Of a DNA stretch of 64,000 nt, positions 18,596-28,304 are shown in pieces. The first letter of the stretch is position 1. Every line of letters starts with the position of its first letter. Origin of the DNA: Allorhodopirellula heiligendammensis (GTDB lineage: Bacteria; Planctomycetota; Planctomycetia; Pirellulales; Pirellulaceae). Made by a program: the position numbers and the translations under genes. The notes beneath the pieces were generated by a model that saw nothing but the letters and a program-made list of their open reading frames with translations, was not told the DNA's origin and did not search any database. The stretch lies in the NCBI RefSeq assembly GCF_007860105.1, contig NZ_SJPU01000003.1:496001-560000 (forward strand), in the 5' to 3' direction.

Positions 18596-20674
18596 TTACA
18601 GACCGCGCTCTTCAGCAAACGAGTAGATTCGGTATTCATGTTGATCGCGGACTTCGCTTTCGACTCGCAGTCCACCGTTTTCGTCAAACATCAAGACCAA
18701 GCCTGGTTCTGTCAACTCCTCATTTTCCTCGACGACATTGAGGGGGCGGCCACCATCGATATCAATGATTGTGGTTCCTGAGAGCACCTCGGCATCCTCG
18801 ACCTTCTTAATCTCCAGCTTGATGGGGTCGATCAGATCGGCAACGCCTTTGTAGCTCATCGTCGAGCCTTCGGTCAGGTCCTTCAACCATATCGGCATCG
18901 GTGAGGCGTATTGCACGTTGTGATTTTCGTTAACCATATTGGCCTTCGGCGGCGACTTGTAGTAGTCGACTGTCTTGCCGGCCAATTGAAATTCGCGTGG
19001 TTTGCTTCCTTTGACTTCGCCCGCGAAGACTTTGTTCAACCCGGGCAACGATGCTGGCGGGCTCGGTTCACTCCATTCACTCCAAAGTTGAAACTGACGC
19101 TTGTCGTTCTTCTCTGCATTCGCCATCAAGCCTTGGACCCGAGCGTAGACGTCTGTGGACAGCGTCGAACTCTTGGGTTGGTGACCGGGGTTTGCCGGGA
19201 AGTTTGGATCTTGAACAGCATAGCGGAGCCGATAGACGTATTGGCGTCCTGGCATCGGGCTGATCTTTGACCCACCGCGAGCGAAATCGAAAAACCGCAT
19301 GATTTTGTATTCCACAGGGTTTTTGTCGATGGTGGTCAGTCCGTAGGCAACACCCATGCCCATCTGCATCCCCATGTCGGAATCCATGCCCATGGCGCCA
19401 TAACCCATCGACTCGTACATGCCCATATCACCGCCCATTCCGCCCATGCCTCCGGCTAGGTTACCTGGGTTGGCCAGTTCCATGTCTTCAGCGCTAAGTT
19501 CGTTTGCACTGACTTGTTCCTCAGCAAATCGCTTTCGATCGATCTCATCGCGGGTCACCATTGGAATGAGCGGGTGCAGCGCCAGTTCGGAATAGTTGCT
19601 CAATAGGATCGGCGGGATGTACCCAGTGACATTTAAATCTCGATAATCCAGCGGCACGAGTTCGGGGGCATACCCAGCCCACACAAAGGCCGCCCGCTTG
19701 AGGTCGCTCTCGCGGTCTCCGACCTTGATCCAATCTTCGTCCACCAAGTCAGCAACCGCTTTGTTGGTGACATCGGCGCGTTGAATTTCGTAATTGAAAT
19801 ACAGCGGTTGATCACGCTGCGGTTCGTATCCCTCCGAGGCAGCCAAGGCGGCTTGATAGGATTCGGCGATTTCCTTGTGCGGGATGACGGCGGTGCCGGC
19901 GATGAACCAAGCACTCTGTGGTACTGATTTTTTGGACCCGGTACTCTGAGACATGGATGCCGATGCGGAGTACCCGAAGTTATAGGCAGGGTCGAGGGTT
20001 CGACCGGCACCAGCCATCTGGGAGCCGCCCATCATTCCGCCTTCCATACCCATCATGCCACTGTCCATGCCCATCATCCCGCTATCCATGCCCATCATCC
20101 CGCTATCCATGCCCATCATCCCACTATCCATGCCCATCATCCCACCCTCATCCATACCCATCATGTTGCGATTTCGTCGACTTCGAGGGGGAGGGCGTCG
20201 AACAGCTTTCTTCTCGATTTTCTCCAGCTTTTCGGCCGGCTCGAGTGTGCTCGCGCGATAGTTGCCGCTGGAGGACAACACCGCATAGGACTCAATATGT
20301 CCACTGGTGATCAACGCGCGAGGCGCCAGCAAGACGGGGTCTTTACGGCGGATGGAATCGCTGATGTTCTGAGGGACCCACAGATGCGGAGGAACATATT
20401 CTTCAAATGGAATCGGTTCGTTTTTCCGCTTCAGTTCGGCGGCGATGTCGAAGGTCGGTCGTCGCAGCGGCAGAATCTCTTCGGAGTGATCCTCGTCGAT
20501 GCTCGCCCGTACCTGCTGGGCTTCGCTCGCCAGTGCGTCAGGATTTTTCTCGTCGCGCAGGTCAGGTAAATTTAAGCCGCTGTAGACCATCCATCCCGAT
20601 GCGGCGATGACGACGCAAACGACCATTTTTTCGGCGTGATGGGCGAAAAAGTCTTTGATCTTATCGGAGTCCAT
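18596..20674 (-). CDS. Membrane protein with methionine-rich heptad repeats, pilus-like operon
   Basis: Seen: 692 residues. A short cytoplasmic N-terminus (DKIKDFFAHHAEKM) precedes one membrane helix at residues about 18-33. A Pro-rich region follows, then five copies of a seven-residue unit of the form MMGMDSG near residues 176-210, then further GGMGGDMGM tracts around 410-440. The C-terminal half is a beta-rich soluble region with YRLRYAVQDPNFP and WSEWSEP-like (LWSEWSEPSPP) segments suggestive of fibronectin-like or PilP-like strands. I do not recognise a named family. Position after the PilM-like gene and its partner suggests a membrane-anchored alignment-complex component. Function unknown. 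Confidence 0.75.
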   Translation of the reverse strand: MDSDKIKDFFAHHAEKMVVCVVIAASGWMVYSGLNLPDLRDEKNPDALASEAQQVRASIDEDHSEEILPLRRPTFDIAAELKRKNEPIPFEEYVPPHLWVPQNISDSIRRKDPVLLAPRALITSGHIESYAVLSSSGNYRASTLEPAEKLEKIEKKAVRRPPPRSRRNRNMMGMDEGGMMGMDSGMMGMDSGMMGMDSGMMGMDSGMMGMEGGMMGGSQMAGAGRTLDPAYNFGYSASASMSQSTGSKKSVPQSAWFIAGTAVIPHKEIAESYQAALAASEGYEPQRDQPLYFNYEIQRADVTNKAVADLVDEDWIKVGDRESDLKRAAFVWAGYAPELVPLDYRDLNVTGYIPPILLSNYSELALHPLIPMVTRDEIDRKRFAEEQVSANELSAEDMELANPGNLAGGMGGMGGDMGMYESMGYGAMGMDSDMGMQMGMGVAYGLTTIDKNPVEYKIMRFFDFARGGSKISPMPGRQYVYRLRYAVQDPNFPANPGHQPKSSTLSTDVYARVQGLMANAEKNDKRQFQLWSEWSEPSPPASLPGLNKVFAGEVKGSKPREFQLAGKTVDYYKSPPKANMVNENHNVQYASPMPIWLKDLTEGSTMSYKGVADLIDPIKLEIKKVEDAEVLSGTTIIDIDGGRPLNVVEENEELTEPGLVLMFDENGGLRVESEVRDQHEYRIYSFAEERGL
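20044..20148 (-). repeat. 21-bp in-frame tandem repeat (five units)
   Basis: Five consecutive 21-base units (first at 20044-20064) each encode a MMGMDSG-type heptad on the minus strand. The second, third and fourth units differ by one base or none, so the tract expanded recently by slippage or recombination. It keeps the reading frame because 21 is a multiple of three. Confidence 0.85.
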
Positions 20675-20749
20675 GAGAATTTCCGTGGAACGAACGCGAG
20701 AGAAGAGATGAGAAAAGGGAGCGGGAAAAGCGGGACGCGAGCCTGGATA

Positions 20750-22507
20750 TCAGGACGCAGTTGCGGCGGGGGTGGGAACACCCGCTGTATTAGGTTCTAC
20801 CGGATCGGGCCCCGGATTGCCAGGATTTTCTGCCGGAGAATCCGTTTCTCCGGTCGGCGGAACCGCCGCGGGGGCCGAGTCGGCCGGAGGTGCGTCAACG
20901 GGGGGCGTTGCTACCGGGGCTGGAAGCGGTAGAGCGTCCTCGGCGGCAGCTGCCTTCTCGACTTCGACTTTCTCAGCCATCGTTTCCCCGTCGATAATAG
21001 TTTCCGCTGTGATTTGTTCCACGCCGAGTTTATCCATTTGTGGTGGATTGTAGACGTGAATCAGGCCGTATACCTCCACGTTGACGTCGAGTGGGAATTG
21101 ATCCGATACCGAGGTCCCGTAACCTCCACCGCCATCCATGCCCATTCCCATACCACTGTCCATGCCCATGCCCATACCACTTTCCATGCCCATTCCCATG
21201 CCGCTGTCCATGCCCATGCCGCCATCCATGCCACCGCTGGCCGATGAGCTCGGTGCCTCTCCGTTGCCGAAGACGCGCGTTTGAACGACCTCCACCATCA
21301 GCGGGGCGCTACCGCAAGCAGCCAACAGGTCAGCGACTGCACGCTGATCGATGCGCACGGAAATCATCACGGGAACACGTTTGGCAACTTTCAGGGGGGC
21401 GTCATCGGGGACATCGCTATCAAAAGCCGAACGCAGTTCCGCTCCAGTGATTGGTTCGTGATCGGGCGTGACATAGCGATTGTCGGCGGGGTCAATCGCC
21501 TCCAAATCCATGCCCATCCCGTCCATCCCCATCATGCCACTATCCATCATGCTGCCATCCATCCCCATCCCGGAGTCCATCATTCCGGAATCCATCATGC
21601 CGTCCATGCCCATCCCACCAGTCACGGAAGGTGAAGCGAGCACGCCCTCGGTAAAACGAACCTTCCGGCCCATCGACAACTGTTTGATCTCCCGGATTTT
21701 GGCCTCGAAAGGCTGTTTGGCTTCGCCGTTGACCGTCGCAATGATCTCTAGCAGTTGGCGGAGGATCCACAAGCTTTCTTGCGAGTAATAAACCTCAAGG
21801 GTCGTGGGGCGACGGCCCTGCCAGGGAAACAGCTCCGTAATGAGGTTCTTTTGGGCGGTTGACGACCATCGCACGAGGGGGCCTTTCTTGACTCCCGTGA
21901 TGCTGATGTCGCGCGGGCCCGTCATCATCCCGCTGTCCATGCCGCCCTCCATTTCATACATATCGCTCATGCCGCCACTGCCCATGCCGCCCGCTGCGGT
22001 TTGGCTGTCGAACTTCGCCGTCCACTCCGCATCAGCAATTTTGGCAATTTTGGGCAATGTCTTGTCGATGTACATGCGGTACTGCTGCAACAAAAACGGT
22101 TCCAGCTTCTGGTCGTCGAGCGTTGGGAAATCGACGTACAGTTCGATGGGGATTTTCTCTCGATATTCGTCTTTGAGCTCGTCGGTCAAATCCTCCGGCC
22201 AAACCAAAATGTCCTTTTGCTTTTCATAGACATTCGTCCAGGCATCGAGTACCTGTTCCTCCCGGGTATCGATCATCTCCTCCATCTTGGCGTGCGAGAT
22301 CGGGTTCGGGTGCGTGTTGAGTTCGCCCCGCACCGAGGTGACCTTGCCGATATCGCCTTTGATTTTTGAAGCCCGGGCGTCGCTTTCAGCCACCAGATCG
22401 CTAGTGACCTTGAACCAGATGCCCACCGATCCCAACAGAATCAGGCCGACGGCAATCCAGAAGCCATTCTTTTTGAAGAATTCAATCGCGGGTTTGAGCT
22501 GATCCAT
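20750..22507 (-). CDS. PilO-like membrane protein with Met/Gly/Asp-rich tracts
   Basis: Seen: 585 residues. One membrane helix lies at residues about 15-31 (GFWIAVGLILLGSVGIWF), followed by a coiled segment of about 50 residues. Three low-complexity tracts of M, G and D/S occur (encoded near 21925-21995, 21500-21626 and 21130-21240). They separate two soluble alpha/beta segments, one of which has WQGRRPTTLEVYYSQESLW. The C-terminus is a Pro/Ala-rich tail. Inference: topology (short cytoplasmic N-terminus, helix, coil, alpha/beta domain) and position directly after the PilM-like gene are as in PilO, but sequence similarity is weak. The gene downstream starts 75 bases after its stop. Confidence 0.7.
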   Translation of the reverse strand: MDQLKPAIEFFKKNGFWIAVGLILLGSVGIWFKVTSDLVAESDARASKIKGDIGKVTSVRGELNTHPNPISHAKMEEMIDTREEQVLDAWTNVYEKQKDILVWPEDLTDELKDEYREKIPIELYVDFPTLDDQKLEPFLLQQYRMYIDKTLPKIAKIADAEWTAKFDSQTAAGGMGSGGMSDMYEMEGGMDSGMMTGPRDISITGVKKGPLVRWSSTAQKNLITELFPWQGRRPTTLEVYYSQESLWILRQLLEIIATVNGEAKQPFEAKIREIKQLSMGRKVRFTEGVLASPSVTGGMGMDGMMDSGMMDSGMGMDGSMMDSGMMGMDGMGMDLEAIDPADNRYVTPDHEPITGAELRSAFDSDVPDDAPLKVAKRVPVMISVRIDQRAVADLLAACGSAPLMVEVVQTRVFGNGEAPSSSASGGMDGGMGMDSGMGMGMESGMGMGMDSGMGMGMDGGGGYGTSVSDQFPLDVNVEVYGLIHVYNPPQMDKLGVEQITAETIIDGETMAEKVEVEKAAAAEDALPLPAPVATPPVDAPPADSAPAAVPPTGETDSPAENPGNPGPDPVEPNTAGVPTPAATAS

Positions 22508-22569
22508 GATGGTGTCTGAAGAAGAGAGAGCGAAGAGAAAGAGAGGCGGAGAGTCGAGAAGGGGTAAGG

Positions 22570-24780
22570 TCAGGGGGTGGCTTCGGCGTCGCCGTTCAAC
22601 GCGGCTTCTTCAGCGGCCAATGCCGCCGCCTCAGCAGCCGCCTCTTCGGCAGCCTTCTTCAGTTTCATACGTTCATTGAGCGGAACTGGCTTCCAAACCA
22701 CTTGGAAGACGAAGTCATAGCGTAGTTCTTCGAGCGTGGGTGGCTCATAGATAATGGTTTCACCATTGGGGCCTGTTAATTCGTCACCCGGCTCAACATC
22801 GATGGGAGGTTTGACTTGCGCTGCCATGCTGTTGGGATCGAAGTCCGGATTCTTCACACGGGTCAGCGTCGGTTGGCTCACGTTCACCTGCAGCGGATAG
22901 CTGAAACCCATTTGCTGAGGCGTGAATGTTAGTTTCTCACCGGCGGGCGAACTCAGCGTGATCTGCTTTTCAAGAAAGTTGGTCGTCAACGTCCGGCGAA
23001 CATGGTTGGCTCCTTCGAAACCCATTCGCTCCGAGCTGTTGTAGTAATGGTAGCCCTTTAGCTGGATTATCCAACCTGTTTCGCTGGGCCCTTCGTCGGG
23101 GACGGCGGCCATGTCACTCGCACCAGCCTCGGCCTCTGCTCCAGTTCCATCGGCGGCGACGGCCCCAGGTGGCTGGCGTTTCATTTGGCGGACCCAGTCA
23201 TCCATCTCTTCCTGATAGCGTTTGGCAACTTCCTCGGTGTACCACTCTGCAAGGTCCTCGAAATACTTGCTATCGATCGAAGTGACGTAAATGTCGCTGC
23301 GATCCTGGAGTGGCTTCTCTCGCGGCGAAGGCATCTTGCCATCAGGGTAATCTTCGCGGGGGATCATCAGATTGATCGCTTCGAAAACCTCCAACCACAG
23401 CAAACGCTCATCATTGTTGCCCGTGATTTCCTTGCCGAGTTGGTTCAGGAACATCAAGCGGCTTTCCAAGTCAGCATCGGTCGATTTCTCAGACGAACTG
23501 TAACTTGACATTTGAGCGACGGCGCTGGTCGCGTTTTTCCACACGTCATCGGTCGTGGTGGCCCACGATCGTTGGGTCATGACATATTGAATCGATGCAC
23601 CGACCATCAACGCGCTCAATCCCAAGAGTGCCCAGGGCTTTTTAGCGCGAATCATGCGTTGCGTCAGGATCTCGCGTGGCACGAGTGACGTGTGAACTTG
23701 CGATAAGCCCAACCCTTGCAAGCACAAGCCATAGCAAACGGCGAAGGTGGGAGCGTTGTCTCGGAACGTTGGAATCGACAGCACGTCGTCGCCACTGAGG
23801 CGATTGAACCGATCGAGAATATGGACTTCATAGCCCAGGTTTTTGCCCAGGTACGCCGCCAGGCCAGGCATTTTGACGGTGTTGCCGGTCACCAACAGCT
23901 CGGTGATGTTGGCTTTCTTATCAATGCCTCGGAAAAAACCGATGGAACGCTGTACCTCGGTGACGAGATCGTTAAAAACGGGGCGCATCGTTTGGAAGAT
24001 CAGCTTCGGATCGACTGCCTCCCGGGCGTTGCGTTTGAGATGTTCCGCCTTCGCAAACGTCAGCTTTAAGTCTTTGGTCAGTTGGCGGGTGAAGTGATTG
24101 CCTCCAATCGGCATGCTGCGCTGCCAGATCCGAAATCCATTGGTGATGATCAGATCGCTCGAATCCGTGCCGATCGACAGAATGACGGTCGACGGTGGCG
24201 GATCATCGATGTCAAATTCTTCGCTTTCGAGCCGCTCGTGCATGCGGTCATACGCGATCGCGTTATAAATCGCGATTGGAGCGAGTTGCACCAGTTTGAC
24301 CTGCACGTCTGCTTCGTCCAGCGGAGCGAGTTGCCGATAGGCCTGTTCGCGTTTCATCGCGAAGAGTCCAACCTCACTCTCGAGTGCGTACCCTTCTTCC
24401 ACTTGGGCTCCGGGCATCATCTGGTAATCCCAGATCACGTCCGATAACTCGAACGGAATCTGCTGCTTGGCCTCGTAGCGAACAATGTCCGCGATCTTCT
24501 TCACGTCGACCGGTGGCGGCTTGAAGAATTTTGACAATCCGCTTTGACCCGGCACGCTCATGCAGACATGGTCACGGGCGGTTTCGTTTCGTTCGAGCAA
24601 CTCGGTCAGCGCATCGGCAATCAGTTCATCCGGATTCGCATCCGGCTGACTAAGGATTTTCGGATATTCGACGAAATCGAATTGGTCAGCGACGATTTCA
24701 TCGCCTTTTTTGACGCAGTGCAGTGCTTTGAGAGCACTTTGACCGATTTCGATTCCCCAAACGCCGGCGGAGCCTGCCAT
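22570..24780 (-). CDS. PilM-PilN-like fusion, type IV pilus or secretion assembly ATPase-fold protein
   Basis: Seen: 736 residues, about twice the usual PilM length. Residues 1-350 are PilM-like with an actin/FtsA fold: WGIEIGQSALKAL, VCMSVPGQSG, VRYEAKQQIPF, TVILSIGTDSSDLI and ELLVTGNTVKMPGLAAYL. A membrane helix follows at about 377-397 (PWALLGLSALMVGASIQYVM), then a coiled and alpha/beta region similar in layout to PilN, and an Ala/Glu-rich tail. Family knowledge: PilM binds the cytoplasmic tail of PilN, and the pair links to PilO/PilP in the inner-membrane alignment complex. Here both appear to be in one chain. First gene of a minus-strand operon; divergent from the large glycosidase-like gene. 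Confidence 0.8.
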   Translation of the reverse strand: MAGSAGVWGIEIGQSALKALHCVKKGDEIVADQFDFVEYPKILSQPDANPDELIADALTELLERNETARDHVCMSVPGQSGLSKFFKPPPVDVKKIADIVRYEAKQQIPFELSDVIWDYQMMPGAQVEEGYALESEVGLFAMKREQAYRQLAPLDEADVQVKLVQLAPIAIYNAIAYDRMHERLESEEFDIDDPPPSTVILSIGTDSSDLIITNGFRIWQRSMPIGGNHFTRQLTKDLKLTFAKAEHLKRNAREAVDPKLIFQTMRPVFNDLVTEVQRSIGFFRGIDKKANITELLVTGNTVKMPGLAAYLGKNLGYEVHILDRFNRLSGDDVLSIPTFRDNAPTFAVCYGLCLQGLGLSQVHTSLVPREILTQRMIRAKKPWALLGLSALMVGASIQYVMTQRSWATTTDDVWKNATSAVAQMSSYSSSEKSTDADLESRLMFLNQLGKEITGNNDERLLWLEVFEAINLMIPREDYPDGKMPSPREKPLQDRSDIYVTSIDSKYFEDLAEWYTEEVAKRYQEEMDDWVRQMKRQPPGAVAADGTGAEAEAGASDMAAVPDEGPSETGWIIQLKGYHYYNSSERMGFEGANHVRRTLTTNFLEKQITLSSPAGEKLTFTPQQMGFSYPLQVNVSQPTLTRVKNPDFDPNSMAAQVKPPIDVEPGDELTGPNGETIIYEPPTLEELRYDFVFQVVWKPVPLNERMKLKKAAEEAAAEAAALAAEEAALNGDAEATP

Positions 24781-24932
24781 GGTTGTCTTTCGAGAGAAGT
24801 GAGGTAGAGAAAAGGAAACGTAGGTATTACGTTTAGAAATGCGAATAGTTTCCGCTGCCAGGGAGGTGCCAGCGGGGAGGAATTCGGATTAGTATCACAT
24901 TTTCCTCCTTCAACGTCAAATTTTAGTCGCTC

Positions 24933-27900
24933 ATGCCGCCTTTTGCTGAGTGCTGCGTCATAATTCCGTGCAGCACGATCGAAGATTTCCCATCCCGACT
25001 CGATTCTGCGGGTGCGCAAAGCCTGCTTGGGGGGCTCACGGCCGCCTGGCACCCGCGCCTGCTTGCTGCGACGCGGCGGACGCCGAGCTGGCATCGCAGC
25101 GACGAAGCGCCGCCGCCGATTCGCGTGCCGACCTCCGTGGAGTCGGTCGCTGGAGATCCGTTGGCTGAACCGATGGCGGGAGCGGGGGCAACGGGAGCGG
25201 GCGACGTCAACGCTGTCCATGTGGGAAGCGATGCCGGATCCACGACGCAGCCCGCCCCGGTACCTGCGACGCTGCGGCGGTTACTGATTATTCCGGAGGT
25301 ATGCGTTTCGACTCTGCCCGCAGAAGTTCGTGAAGGCATTGACCGCAATGCAGTCTCGCTACATGACTTGCCGACTCCGCAAGATCCCGCCTACGGCGCC
25401 GCCTGCGAGGTGCGAATTCGTGTTTCCAGTCGCGGCGATGCCCTGGATAAACTGGCGGCGGCGATTGAGATGTTCGCTGGGGCGGATCCGGTGGGGCCAT
25501 CCTCATTGCCGGGCGACCATTTGCGGGGACGAGCTCGGACAGAGACAACCAGCGGTATCGATGAGGGTGATTTCTTCGCGTTGGGCTACATGTGGTGGCA
25601 GACACAGATTCTCACCCGGCGGCTGCGCTATACAAGCAATCTCGATCAGATGCACTTTGAATCCCGGCTAGTGGCCGCTGCGGAGCATTATGTCGCTGGC
25701 GATGAGCCAGCGGCGATTGACGCCCTGCACGACTGTTACGACGCCCTGGCAGAGGAACGCGATCATTATTTCTCGTCCGATCCGGCCATCATTGACCTCA
25801 CGCTGATGACCCCGAGCACCTTGGACGGCTGGCTCGATGGTCTTTCGCGGCCATCGCCAACTCTCGCGGGTGATGCCGCTGCGACGCGGCGGACGGGGCT
25901 GGGGACGCCGGAGAATATTCTCGTCGATGAAACGCTTGCTGCTGCGATCTTGCAGGGCGATCAGGAGCGATGTGAGCGATTTCGCGCTTGTTTGAAGCCT
26001 CATGACGATGGAGCGGACGAGCATGCGCACGAGACCATCGGCTGGTGCGGTGGCGGTCCGGCGAGTGATTTCGCGTTCGATGCTAGCTCGATAGCGACAT
26101 CGGAGCGACGTATTGCCGATGCCGTTCGAACGGTGCAGGAGTGCGGCGCGGCGCCCTTACCCGTGTACGCACGACTGGGTGGCGGTGTCGCCGGTGAATG
26201 GGTACCCGCAATCGCCGCGGCAGGGTTTCGCGGCATCATTCCGATCGACTTTCTCGGTGGCCGCGGTTTCGACGAAGAGTCGAAGGTCTTGTTGGGTGAG
26301 GGCGATTACGAAATCGAAGCGCTCACCGCCAAGCCGATCGACGCCAACGATGAAAAATCGTTCTTGACCCTGTCCGCTGAATTGGGCGAAGCGATCGATC
26401 GGGGCGAGATCGCCACGGCGCTGTTGGCGCACTGGCCGGGCGGTGGATGTGATAGTTTTCACGACATCCGCAGGGCGGCCTCGTGGTCATTGTGCCTCGG
26501 TAAGTTCTGGCGCATCGATGAATACTTTACCGACGGCGAACGACCCTTTCATCACGGTGCCTCGCCCAACACGGCACCCGCACCAGTGGATACTTTGGGC
26601 GAGCTGTTCGCACGACGGCAGCAATTAGCCGCAGATCTGAGAGCCCAGCATCAGCAAAACTTGCGCGGTTTCGCAGCGTTACTCGCCCCCTCAAAGTTTC
26701 TAGCTGAGATGTCTGGCATGGAGGCCTCTCCAGCTCCCATCTCCGATGCTCAATCCAATCTAAAGAAACGGATTGCCGCTGAACTGGGGTTCGGGCTTGA
26801 TGCGGATCCCGCTGGCGCTACGGCCGCCTCGGAGAACCTCTTGCTGCTGCACCCTGCCCATCCAGCGGCGCGGACGGCGGTCACTGTGGCGGGAAAGGTG
26901 TCTGTCAAAACGTCTCCGGTGTTTCATGCGGAATCAATCGGTACAACGACACGGTTGATTGCCGATGTGCCGGCGTGGGGATTCGCACTCGTGGGAGCTG
27001 CCGCGACAAGACAAGCTGGCGATGACGCGACCGCACCCTCGGCGGTGCAGAACGTGATGAGGTGGTTCACCGGCGGAGCGCGTCGCTTAGTTGATGGCAA
27101 TCAATTCAGTAACGAGTTCATGGAGGTGACGATTGATCGGCGCCATGGAGGTATCGATGCCGTGTATAGCGGGCCTGGCCGCGGCAACCGTTTCTCAATG
27201 CGGCTGCTGATTTCGCCGCGGTCGAAAATTGATCCAGAGAGCAAGACAGACGCGACCGCATCGAAGTGGCAGACGGTATGTACGCGGCTTGAAACGATCG
27301 AAGACACAAAGCATCGAGCGGTTATTGAGCTTGCTGGAGAGTTTCGAATCGATCCCGACGGATCGGCCGAGACCAACGCTACCTCCGCTGACGCGGCCGG
27401 TCGTCCCACCAAGTGGCAGGCACAGTACAGTCTCGAGCGGGGCAGTCGAAGGTTGCTCTATCGGGTCCGCTTTGATGCTCATAGCAACTCAGAGGCTTCG
27501 GTCGACGATGCTTGGAAGTCGAGTCCTGTCTTGAGAATGGCAATGGCCGAGGCCGCACCCATCGTCAGATCGATTTCACGCGAAAAACTCATTCGCACCA
27601 GCGCTCGGTCGTTCACATCTTCGCTCGGCTTCGTGATTGATGAAGAAACACGCAGCACGCTGATTGCCTGCGAGGGCCCCTCGGTGCATCGCCGCTGTGG
27701 TGATCGGTTCTACGATACCTTGGTGGCTGCCGAGCAGAATGCAGGTCCGCTCGAACCAGCACAGCAGTCCAGTGACCAGTCGGACTGGACTTCGTGGCAA
27801 TCCTTCTCGTTGGGATTCGACGTGCGGCAATCGGTCGCGTCCGCCAAAATGTTTGCGTTGGGCGATCAGATTACCTCGGTACCGGTTAAGATAGGGGCCA

Positions 27901-28304
27901 GCGGTTCGGAATCGCGTGCGTTGGGGACGCCGACGCAGCGGGGCTGGCTGATGCATCCCTCGCCGATATCGCTCGATGTGCAGGTTGTCAGTGTCGGCAG
28001 CGTTACCGGAATCGATGAGGGACGCGCATGCATGGCGATGCAACTGAGAATCGTTCAGACGGCCGGTCGCTCCGTTGCGGCTAGCTTGCGATTTTGTCGC
28101 GACTTGCATTCGGCATACGAAATATCGTCACTCTCACGCCCCTTTGAGAACGATCCGACGCCAGGGGAATTATCCCTCACACGCCTCCGAGAGATTTCCA
28201 ACCCCGATTCGGTCGCATGCCAGGGAGACCGAGTTTCATGGTCGCAGCGCAGCCATGGGGTTATTCATATCATCGTGCTGTTCCCGCTCAACAATCCCGC
28301 ATGA
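24933..28304 (+). CDS. Large glycosidase-like (GH38/57-type) hypothetical protein
   Basis: Seen: 1123 residues, no clear signal peptide. The N-terminus has VIIPCSTIEDFPSRL and LTAAWHPRLLAAT, which I associate with a planctomycete family of unknown function. The middle contains FFALGYMWWQTQILTRRLRY, then GGGVAGEWVPAIAAAGFRGIIPIDF, like the barrel of glycoside hydrolase family 38/57 enzymes. The second half opens with NQFSNEFMEVTIDRRHGGIDAVYSG (split here as NEFMEVTIDRRHGGI), the beta-domain signature of alpha-mannosidases. Inferred: a GH38-related fold. The catalytic Asp cannot be assigned, so activity is uncertain. Its stop overlaps the kinase start (ATGA), so the two genes are coupled. Confidence 0.7.
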   Translation: MPPFAECCVIIPCSTIEDFPSRLDSAGAQSLLGGLTAAWHPRLLAATRRTPSWHRSDEAPPPIRVPTSVESVAGDPLAEPMAGAGATGAGDVNAVHVGSDAGSTTQPAPVPATLRRLLIIPEVCVSTLPAEVREGIDRNAVSLHDLPTPQDPAYGAACEVRIRVSSRGDALDKLAAAIEMFAGADPVGPSSLPGDHLRGRARTETTSGIDEGDFFALGYMWWQTQILTRRLRYTSNLDQMHFESRLVAAAEHYVAGDEPAAIDALHDCYDALAEERDHYFSSDPAIIDLTLMTPSTLDGWLDGLSRPSPTLAGDAAATRRTGLGTPENILVDETLAAAILQGDQERCERFRACLKPHDDGADEHAHETIGWCGGGPASDFAFDASSIATSERRIADAVRTVQECGAAPLPVYARLGGGVAGEWVPAIAAAGFRGIIPIDFLGGRGFDEESKVLLGEGDYEIEALTAKPIDANDEKSFLTLSAELGEAIDRGEIATALLAHWPGGGCDSFHDIRRAASWSLCLGKFWRIDEYFTDGERPFHHGASPNTAPAPVDTLGELFARRQQLAADLRAQHQQNLRGFAALLAPSKFLAEMSGMEASPAPISDAQSNLKKRIAAELGFGLDADPAGATAASENLLLLHPAHPAARTAVTVAGKVSVKTSPVFHAESIGTTTRLIADVPAWGFALVGAAATRQAGDDATAPSAVQNVMRWFTGGARRLVDGNQFSNEFMEVTIDRRHGGIDAVYSGPGRGNRFSMRLLISPRSKIDPESKTDATASKWQTVCTRLETIEDTKHRAVIELAGEFRIDPDGSAETNATSADAAGRPTKWQAQYSLERGSRRLLYRVRFDAHSNSEASVDDAWKSSPVLRMAMAEAAPIVRSISREKLIRTSARSFTSSLGFVIDEETRSTLIACEGPSVHRRCGDRFYDTLVAAEQNAGPLEPAQQSSDQSDWTSWQSFSLGFDVRQSVASAKMFALGDQITSVPVKIGASGSESRALGTPTQRGWLMHPSPISLDVQVVSVGSVTGIDEGRACMAMQLRIVQTAGRSVAASLRFCRDLHSAYEISSLSRPFENDPTPGELSLTRLREISNPDSVACQGDRVSWSQRSHGVIHIIVLFPLNNPA

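Noticed and set aside
20044..20160. Possible CRISPR-like or non-coding repeat array
   Set aside because: The 21-base units are contiguous without spacers, in frame with a 692-residue coding gene, and encode the protein repeat MMGMDSG.
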